This document shows positions 60,664-64,000 of a DNA stretch of 64,000 nucleotides, piece by piece. This DNA comes from RYN-230 sp963837515 (lineage in GTDB: Bacteria; Actinomycetota; Actinomycetes; Streptosporangiales; Streptosporangiaceae), in the NCBI GenBank assembly GCA_963837515.1, contig CAWINT010000002.1:744001-808000 (forward strand), written 5' to 3'. The notes beneath the pieces were generated by a model. The model saw only the letters and a list, made by a program, of their open reading frames with translations, did not search any database and had not been told where the DNA came from. Within the stretch, counting starts at the first letter, position 1. Each line of letters starts with the position of its first letter. A program made the position numbers and the translations under genes.

Positions 60664-61398
60664 ATGTCCCGACCCGATGGGCGCAGCCACGACCAGCTGC
60701 GCGAGATAAAGATGACCCGCGGCTGGCTGGACCACGCGGAAGGCTCGGTCCTGGTGGAGTTCGGGGCGACCCGGGTGCTGTGCGCGGCGAGTGCCACCGA
60801 GGAGGTGCCGCGCTGGCGGCGCGGCAGCGGTCTCGGCTGGGTGACCGCCGAGTATGCGATGCTGCCCCGCGCTACCAACACCCGCGGCGACCGGGAGGCG
60901 GTCAAGGGCCGCCTTGGCGGCCGCACCCAGGAGATTTCCCGGCTGGTCGGCCGGTCCCTGCGGGCCTGCGTGGACGCCAAGGCGCTCGGGGAGAACACCG
61001 TCGTGATCGACTGTGACGTGCTGCAGGCGGACGGGGGCACCCGGACCGCCGCGATCACCGGCGGCTACGTGGCGCTGGCCGACGCGGTCGCCTGGCTGCG
61101 CGGACGCAAGCGCTGCAAGGGCGAACCCCTGGTCGGCTCGGTGGCCGCGGTGAGCGTCGGGATCGTCAACGGCCAGCCGCGGCTGGACCTGTGCTACGAA
61201 GAGGACGCCGCCGCGCAGACCGACATGAACGTGGTCTGCACCGGTGACGGCCAGTTCGTGGAGATCCAGGGCACCGCCGAGCGCGAGCCGTTCGGCCGGG
61301 ACCTGCTGACCAGCCTGCTCGACCTGGGGGTGGCCGGCTGCGCCGAGCTGACCCGGATCCAGCGGGCAACGCTCGCCCGGGAAGCGGCCGCCCGGTGA
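60664..61398 (+). CDS. rph: Ribonuclease PH
   Basis: RNase PH trims tRNA 3' ends by phosphorolysis. The 244-residue protein begins MSRPDGRSHDQLREIKMTRGWLDHAEGSVLVEFGATRVLCAAS, has RDRE-like GDREAVKGRLGGRTQEISRLVGRSLRA, and the active-site segment DCDVLQADGGTRTAAITGGYVALADA. ATG 60664 is used. It is followed by rdgB after 54 bases. Confidence 0.95.
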   Translation: MSRPDGRSHDQLREIKMTRGWLDHAEGSVLVEFGATRVLCAASATEEVPRWRRGSGLGWVTAEYAMLPRATNTRGDREAVKGRLGGRTQEISRLVGRSLRACVDAKALGENTVVIDCDVLQADGGTRTAAITGGYVALADAVAWLRGRKRCKGEPLVGSVAAVSVGIVNGQPRLDLCYEEDAAAQTDMNVVCTGDGQFVEIQGTAEREPFGRDLLTSLLDLGVAGCAELTRIQRATLAREAAAR

Positions 61399-61452
61399 GC
61401 ACGTCCTGCCCGGTGCGCACGCCCCAGCCGCGCTCCGGGGGGCGGTGACCGG

Positions 61453-62061
61453 ATGAGCGGCAAGGTCATCCTGGCCACCAGGAACCCAGAGAAGCTCGTC
61501 GAGCTGCGCCGCATTCTGGACGCGGGCCGGGTCCCGGTGGACGTGGGCGATCTGGAGGAGTACCCCGGGATGCCCGAGGTCGCCGAGACCGGGGCCACCT
61601 TCGCGGAAAACGCCCTGCTCAAAGCCAGGGCGGTGGCTGCCTTCACCGGGCTCCCCGCGGTCGCGGACGACTCGGGTCTGTGTGTGGACGCGCTAAACGG
61701 CATGCCCGGTGTGCTGTCCGCCCGCTGGTCCGGCCGGCACGGGGACGATGAGGGCAACCTGCGGCTGGTCCTGGCGCAGCTCGCCGATGCGCCGCCCGGC
61801 CGCCGCGGGGCGCACTTCTTCTGTGCCGCCGCGCTGGTCCTGCCGGGCGGTGCGGAGCACGTCACCGAGGGGGTGCTGGACGGATCGCTGGCCGCGGCGC
61901 CCCGGGGCAGCAACGGCTTCGGCTACGACCCGATCTTCGTTCCCGACGGCGCGGCTGTGACCACCGCGGAGATGAGCCCGGCGGACAAGGACCGGATCAG
62001 TCACCGGGGACGGGCGCTGCGGGCCCTGGCGCCGGTCATCGCGGCCCTGCTCGGCAGCTGA
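61453..62061 (+). CDS. rdgB: XTP/dITP pyrophosphatase (RdgB/HAM1)
   Basis: It removes non-canonical purine triphosphates from the nucleotide pool. The 202-residue protein has the N-terminal VILATRNPEKLVELRRIL, FAENALLKARAVAAFTGLPAVADDSGLCVDALNGMPGVLSARWSGRHGDD and GSNGFGYDPIFVPDG, ending with KDRISHRGRALRAL. The start 61453 follows CGGTGACCGG. It ends at a strong hairpin. Confidence 0.95.
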   Translation: MSGKVILATRNPEKLVELRRILDAGRVPVDVGDLEEYPGMPEVAETGATFAENALLKARAVAAFTGLPAVADDSGLCVDALNGMPGVLSARWSGRHGDDEGNLRLVLAQLADAPPGRRGAHFFCAAALVLPGGAEHVTEGVLDGSLAAAPRGSNGFGYDPIFVPDGAAVTTAEMSPADKDRISHRGRALRALAPVIAALLGS

Positions 62062-62066
62062 GCACA

Positions 62067-62121
62067 GCGCCAGGCCCGCCGTTCCCTGGTGAGCGGATCC
62101 AGGGAACGGCGGGCCTGGCGC
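62067..62121. terminator. 23-bp perfect hairpin after rdgB
   Basis: Left arm 62067-62089 and right arm 62099-62121 are exact reverse complements with a 9-base loop. It begins 6 bases after the rdgB stop and ends 17 bases before the stop of the convergent lipoprotein gene, so it is a bidirectional terminator. Confidence 0.88.
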
Positions 62122-62137
62122 ATGCGCCCTGGTCAGC

Positions 62138-63241
62138 TCACCAGTGTGTCGGCATGGTGCTCGGGGTGACCACCGGCGCGGGAGCGGTGCTCATTCCCGG
62201 CGTAGGTGTGCTGGTCACCGGCGTGGTGGCCATCGCGGTCGGCGTGGTGGTCATGGTCGGCTGGACCGTCACGGTCGGCATGGCGGTCGGCATGGCCGGG
62301 GTGGTCGGGGTCACCGTCGGCGTGGCGGTCGCGCCCGGCAGCAAGACGACGACCGTGGCGGGCGGCGTGGTCATGCCCGTCATCGTGTTGAACGCGTTGA
62401 TGTTCAGCGTGATGGTGATCGTCGTGTGCTTGGCCACCAGGATCAGCACCAGTTTGCGCATCATGTGGTGCTGGTCCATCCAGACGCGGAACCGGGTCAT
62501 CTGGATGCCGCTGTTCATCCACCACTGCACCGTCGGCCGCATGCCCGAGCCCACGCGGTTGAAGACCGACGACAGCATGTAGCGGCCGCCGTACTCCCAC
62601 GTCCGCATCCCGTGGTACTGGGTCATGCCCATCATGCGCAGGTTGCTGCCGTACCCGAACAGCTGGCTCTGCACCATCGGGCTGCTCGCCTGCAGCAGTG
62701 CGAGCAGTGAGCGGAGGTTGAGGCCCGAATTGCTGCCGAAGCTGGCGTAGGGACCCGCGAGCCACGGTTTGCCGTAGGCCCGGGTGATCAGCGGGCTGCG
62801 CATGTACGCCGTCCCGTTGTCCAGGATGAACTGCACGTGACCGAGCGCGCCGGCGCTGCCGTTGACCGACAGCATCGGGTTGGCGCCGAGTACCTCGTTG
62901 AGGTTGCCGACCATGCTGGCGTTGAGGCCGCCGGTCGCCCGCATCTGCAGGTTCGCGCTGACCGAGCTCATCTGCTGGAACTGCTGCGCCGCGAGCGCGA
63001 TGGCCTGGGCCGTCGAAGACGACGAGACGGTCCCGGGCTGCTGCGGGGCGCCCGAGCCGCTGGCCGCCAGGCTGCCGGGCTTACACCCGGCCACGGTCAC
63101 TGCCGCCGCCACCGCGACGGCCGCGAAGCCGAACGCGCGGACGGACCGGGCCGGCGTGTGCGGGCGGGTGGACGATGTGGGCCGGACCGGTGCTCTGCCT
63201 TCGGCGGAGCCTGGCCGGTGGGACTTCAACTGCGGGAACAC
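62138..63241 (-). CDS. Exported lipoprotein, unknown (LolA/LppX-like fold possible)
   Basis: The 367-residue protein starts at GTG 63241 with GAGGAGGA upstream. It has a signal (AVAVAAAVTVAGC lipobox with Cys), then a region with many Met and Ser (AIALAAQQFQQMSSVSANLQMRATGGLNASMVGNLNEVLGANPMLSV) and TWEYGGRYMLSSVFNRVGSGMRPTVQWW, and a T/P/M-rich tail of about 80 residues (MPTAMPTVTV). The middle resembles LppX/LprG-like lipid-binding lipoproteins but no clear family is seen. The frame runs further upstream to 63436, which is a bcp promoter shadow. Confidence 0.72.
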   Translation of the reverse strand: MFPQLKSHRPGSAEGRAPVRPTSSTRPHTPARSVRAFGFAAVAVAAAVTVAGCKPGSLAASGSGAPQQPGTVSSSSTAQAIALAAQQFQQMSSVSANLQMRATGGLNASMVGNLNEVLGANPMLSVNGSAGALGHVQFILDNGTAYMRSPLITRAYGKPWLAGPYASFGSNSGLNLRSLLALLQASSPMVQSQLFGYGSNLRMMGMTQYHGMRTWEYGGRYMLSSVFNRVGSGMRPTVQWWMNSGIQMTRFRVWMDQHHMMRKLVLILVAKHTTITITLNINAFNTMTGMTTPPATVVVLLPGATATPTVTPTTPAMPTAMPTVTVQPTMTTTPTAMATTPVTSTPTPGMSTAPAPVVTPSTMPTHW

Positions 63242-63438
63242 GCGTGGTCCTCCTCGGGTTGGCGATTGCCGTACATGACGTGCATTGCGAGCAATCCCCC
63301 GCCACCCGTCGGTGACATTACGCGGCGGCCCCGGTAGCCATGGCCGGCTCACAATCCGCGTAAGGGGGTCGTAACATCCGGCCGCGCCACCGCGCCGGGG
63401 CCGGTAACGTGGGGTAGTCCTTTCCGGAGGGAGCACGC

Positions 63439-63909
63439 GTGACCGACCAGAAGCTGTCGCCAGGCGACGTGGCGCCAGAGTTTTCGCTGGCTGATGCGGA
63501 CGGCAAGACCGTAAGCCTGTCCTCGCTGCGCGGCCAGCGCGTGATCGTGTACTTCTACCCGGCAGCGATGACCCCCGGGTGCACCAAGGAAGCCTGCGAT
63601 TTCCGGGACAACCTGGCGGAACTCGCGGGTGCGGGGCTGACCGTCCTCGGTATCTCTCCGGATAAGCCGGAAAAGCTGGCCAAATTCCGGGACAAGGAAT
63701 CGCTCAATTTCACCTTGCTGGCCGATCCTGACCGCGCGGTGCTGGGTGCATACGGCGCTTATGGCGAGAAGATGATGTACGGCAAGAAGACCACCGGGGT
63801 CATCCGGTCGTCGTTCGTCATCGCCGCGGACGGGACGATCGAGCGGGCGTACTACAACGTGAAGGCGACCGGTCACGTCAACCGGCTGCGCAAGGACCTA
63901 GCCGGCTGA
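63439..63909 (+). CDS. bcp: Thioredoxin-dependent thiol peroxidase Bcp (peroxiredoxin Q)
   Basis: Peroxiredoxin reducing peroxides with thioredoxin. The 156-residue protein has the peroxidatic Cys48 in PAAMTPGCTKEACDF with resolving Cys53, and SFVIAADGTIERAYYNVKATGHV. GTG 63439 is preceded by GGAGGGAG. The next feature is a tRNA gene. Confidence 0.95.
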   Translation: MTDQKLSPGDVAPEFSLADADGKTVSLSSLRGQRVIVYFYPAAMTPGCTKEACDFRDNLAELAGAGLTVLGISPDKPEKLAKFRDKESLNFTLLADPDRAVLGAYGAYGEKMMYGKKTTGVIRSSFVIAADGTIERAYYNVKATGHVNRLRKDLAG

Positions 63910-63952
63910 GAGCAGCCCGTTGACCACCCCGCCGCGCGCTGCGCAGGGGAGC

Positions 63953-64000
63953 GGGGCCGTAGCCCAATGGCAGAGGCACAGGACTTAGGATCCTGGCAGT
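63953..64000 (+). tRNA. tRNA-Leu (anticodon UAG), partial at window end
   Basis: The first 48 bases of a tRNA gene: acceptor strand GGGGCCG (63953-63959), TA, a D arm of GCCC-AATGGCA-GAGGC type, then an anticodon stem CAGGA/TCCTG with loop CTTAGGA, giving anticodon UAG, read as Leu with G37. The rest is cut. The D arm is short and class-I-like rather than the usual class-II Leu form; the variable arm is not visible. Confidence 0.75.

Overview
This 64 kb window is a chromosomal segment of a high-GC actinomycete. Supporting evidence: strong G/C bias at third codon positions, many GTG and some TTG starts, the block rho-rpmE-prfA-prmC-sua5-wecA-atpIBEFHAGDC, and actinobacterial genes such as nucS, DUF2550, DUF2017, DUF3039 and CysO/Mec/CysM. 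The order ATP synthase, DUF2550, PduO, NucS, DivIVA-like coiled coil, methylmalonyl-CoA epimerase, thiolase, MeaB-type GTPase, MarR and acyl-CoA mutase matches, as far as I recall, the Streptomyces arrangement. The species cannot be named from the sequence. Streptomycetales or Streptosporangiales-like soil actinomycetes fit best.

Layout. 1-14.6 kb: end of rho, L31, RF1 and its methyltransferase, tRNA t6A synthase Sua5, WecA-like transferase, then the complete F1Fo ATP synthase operon and DUF2550. 14.6-30.3 kb: PduO adenosyltransferase, a convergent GMC oxidoreductase/aldehyde dehydrogenase pair, RibD-like reductase, MFS exporter, SGNH protein, CbiX-like protein, NucS, Nudix and SnoaL-like proteins, small conserved proteins, hydrolase, SDR and a Scy/FilP-type coiled-coil protein. 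30.5-41.5 kb: acyl-CoA carbon-skeleton metabolism (epimerase, thiolase, MeaB/MeaI GTPase, and a mutase large subunit carrying the isobutyryl-CoA signature Phe88/Gln206). Interspersed are a degenerate ABC ATPase, MarR and TetR regulators, and an ECF sigma factor with a membrane beta-propeller partner. 41.5-46.3 kb: a VapBC-type toxin-antitoxin pair, then a decayed region of truncated isomerase, LacI, aldehyde dehydrogenase and permease remnants next to an intact copper amine oxidase. 46.3-64 kb: CnoX/YbbN, 87-bp repeat clusters, malic enzyme, YqgE, the NAD genes pncA and pncB, frameshifted YbaK, ClpS, the Mec-CysO-CysM cysteine route, RNase PH, RdgB, a lipoprotein, Bcp and the start of a tRNA with a Leu UAG anticodon.

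Most interesting points. (1) NucS has a 27-residue insertion that looks like a duplicated catalytic strand. The copy at the canonical spacing has lost its lysine. (2) Two deletion scars at 42.7 and 43.5 kb join halves of unrelated genes beside a LacI-type operator; the second scar lies directly before an amine oxidase. (3) The meaB frame has no stop and runs about 1 kb antisense through the DUF2127 gene. (4) An 87-bp hairpin repeat occurs in two clusters and as a partial copy. (5) Contiguous tandem repeats with periods of 15, 18 or 21 bp occur at five places, mostly at gene ends. (6) CysO carries a Gly-Gly followed by Ala-Ala next to a JAMM protease. I do not see a clear-cut new defence or biosynthetic system. 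The novelty lies in these local anomalies.
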